From contig NZ_JAATOM010000038.1 of assembly GCF_019207085.1 (NCBI RefSeq), positions 1 through 39,440 of the forward strand: 39,440 nucleotides of DNA. Direction: 5' to 3'. This document shows positions 38,401 through 39,440 of this stretch, in pieces. This DNA comes from Variovorax sp. dw_308. Its GTDB lineage: Bacteria; Pseudomonadota; Gammaproteobacteria; Burkholderiales; Burkholderiaceae_C. Made by a program: the position numbers and the translations under genes. Numbering within the stretch: position 1 is the stretch's first letter; each line of letters starts with the position of its first letter. Under the pieces are notes generated by a model. That model did no database searches. It saw only the letters and a list, made by a program, of their open reading frames with translations, and was not told the DNA's origin.

Positions 38401-39255
38401 ATGCGATTCGTTGGACGCTTTCTCGGCTTGTTGCTTTTGCAGGCGTGCATACAAGCCTCAAACTCGCAACCCGGTCCTCCTTCTCCCGGGTTGAAGTGGT
38501 GTCCTGGTGGCCCTGGTCGATGGCAGTCCTGCTCCATTTCGGATCAATGTTCGGTCACCCCTCAAGGCGTCCCGTTCTGCGGGCGGCTTGGTGCGTCATG
38601 CGTTGGTACCGGAGGCAATACCAATCGATCTATCGTATGTAAGGTGGGCGATGTTTGTCGCCACGACCCAGTTGGAGTTCCATTTTGCGCAGGACCACTA
38701 GCACGAATTGAATGCCGCGGCAACAACTCAGCGTCTAATGTGACGGTCACATGCGAGAGTTACCAGAGTTGCTACCACACGCAGGTCGGCGTCCCTTATT
38801 GCGCTGGTGGCACGGTAACCGGCTCCCCAAATCAAGGCGCCGTCGGCAATTCCGGCGCTTCACATGGCAGGCCGGCAGGTGAGCCCGTGCCCAATCCCGA
38901 CTGGGTTGAAATAGTGCATGCTCCCGCGGGGTCGATGAACGAGCCCACAGGGGACATAGATGTTGGAACGGCTTGGAATTCGATGGGTTTCGGCCATTTC
39001 GTCGAAATGGAGAGTCGCTCCGTATATAAGCAACCTCAAACCCTTGGGGCAACGTCGTACGACGAAATGCATATTTTGCACTTTTACAACTGCACAGGTC
39101 AGACCGCAGAAACAACGGCGATATGGCTCACTTTGCATGGAGTTGAAGTTAGTCGCGAGATACCACCCAGCAGGATTGTGAGCCCGAAACCGAGTTCGAA
39201 TCTAGGGCTCTCGATGAAATACATTTGCCATAAGCTATATCCGGCGCAGTTCTGA
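38401..39255 (+). CDS. Cysteine-rich secreted protein or lipoprotein with three four-Cys modules (unknown family)
   Basis: The 284-residue protein has an N-terminal signal (FLGLLLLQAC) with a possible lipobox at C16. Three tandem modules of about 27-30 residues follow, each with the cysteine pattern C-x(9/12)-C-x5-C-x9-C: C34/44/50/60, C67/80/86/96 and C105/118/124/134. Each ends in GVPFC or GVPYC followed by glycine or alanine. The even, conserved cysteine count suggests disulfide-bonded extracellular modules. A glycine/serine linker (~135-165) leads to a beta-rich C-terminal domain (~168-284) with two more cysteines (C231, C276). I recognise no family. GC is lower than in the core genes. 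No strong ribosome site is seen before the ATG. Confidence 0.7.
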   Translation: MRFVGRFLGLLLLQACIQASNSQPGPPSPGLKWCPGGPGRWQSCSISDQCSVTPQGVPFCGRLGASCVGTGGNTNRSIVCKVGDVCRHDPVGVPFCAGPLARIECRGNNSASNVTVTCESYQSCYHTQVGVPYCAGGTVTGSPNQGAVGNSGASHGRPAGEPVPNPDWVEIVHAPAGSMNEPTGDIDVGTAWNSMGFGHFVEMESRSVYKQPQTLGATSYDEMHILHFYNCTGQTAETTAIWLTLHGVEVSREIPPSRIVSPKPSSNLGLSMKYICHKLYPAQF

Positions 39256-39440
39256 ATCTGCGATTTCGCACTTCGACCCCCTTACGCGCAGTCGCTCAAG
39301 TTGGCGGGAGCGGAATTCCCGAGCGCAGTGCCGCTGGGGGTCACGGTTTGCTGAAGGCTTCCGACCGGGGGTTGTCAACTAGCCAAAGTCCACTTTTGAT
39401 CACCGCAAAGCTGCCGCTGGCGACCGTCCGCAACTGGCCG
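39256..39440. other. Non-coding right end of the window
   Basis: 185 nt without a supported gene. The sequence again has the degenerate look of the other gene-poor gaps in the island, ending with CGACCGTCCGCAACTGGCCG. No terminator with a T-run follows the cysteine-rich gene. Confidence 0.4.

Noticed and set aside
33474..39440. Integron or CRISPR structure in the accessory island
   Set aside because: The recombinase lacks integron-integrase features, no series of attC-like sites was found, and there are no regularly spaced direct repeats.

Overview
The window is GC-rich, densely packed bacterial DNA. Its gene content (type VI secretion, alternative complex III with a caa3-type oxidase, a gluconate/sugar dehydrogenase trio, and a YbhGFSR-like exporter) and its codon use suggest a betaproteobacterium of the Burkholderiales, perhaps Comamonadaceae (Variovorax-like). 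The lineage is an inference from style and content, because no rRNA or other marker gene is present.

Layout. (1) 1-4357: the end of a type VI secretion cluster, with the 3' part of a tssL-like gene carrying an OmpA-like domain, tssM and tagF. (2) 4641-6772: a translationally overlapping pair, a DegT/ArnB-type PLP aminotransferase and a family 2 glycosyltransferase, probably for surface glycan. (3) 6967-22887: a long same-strand run, mostly with 4-nt stop/start overlaps. It encodes alternative complex III (actABCDEF), a small membrane protein, a SCO copper chaperone, the four subunits of a caa3-type oxidase whose subunit I has the YSHPxV signature, and a three-part periplasmic flavin dehydrogenase (Tat-signal subunit 3, GMC flavoprotein, triheme cytochrome c). 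Together these could form a complete chain: sugar or alcohol, FAD, hemes c, quinone, ACIII, cytochrome c, oxygen.

(4) 23048-25905: a winged-helix protein fused to a degenerate nucleotidyltransferase-like domain, then on the minus strand a patatin-like lipoprotein and a small FHA-like protein. (5) 25898-33473: a TetR/CecR-like regulator divergent from a ybhG-ybhF-ybhS-ybhR-like exporter operon plus a NodT-type outer-membrane channel. A near-perfect 22-bp palindrome lies between the regulator and the operon.

(6) 33474-39440: an accessory island of visibly lower GC and low gene density. It holds a large membrane-anchored KAP-family P-loop NTPase, a short tyrosine recombinase, and a secreted or lipid-anchored protein built from three four-cysteine modules. 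The genes are separated by apparently non-coding, degenerate DNA. This island is the most likely place for undescribed biology: the KAP protein is a candidate phage-exclusion factor and the cysteine-rich protein matches no family I recognise.

No tRNA, rRNA, CRISPR array or intact insertion sequence was seen.
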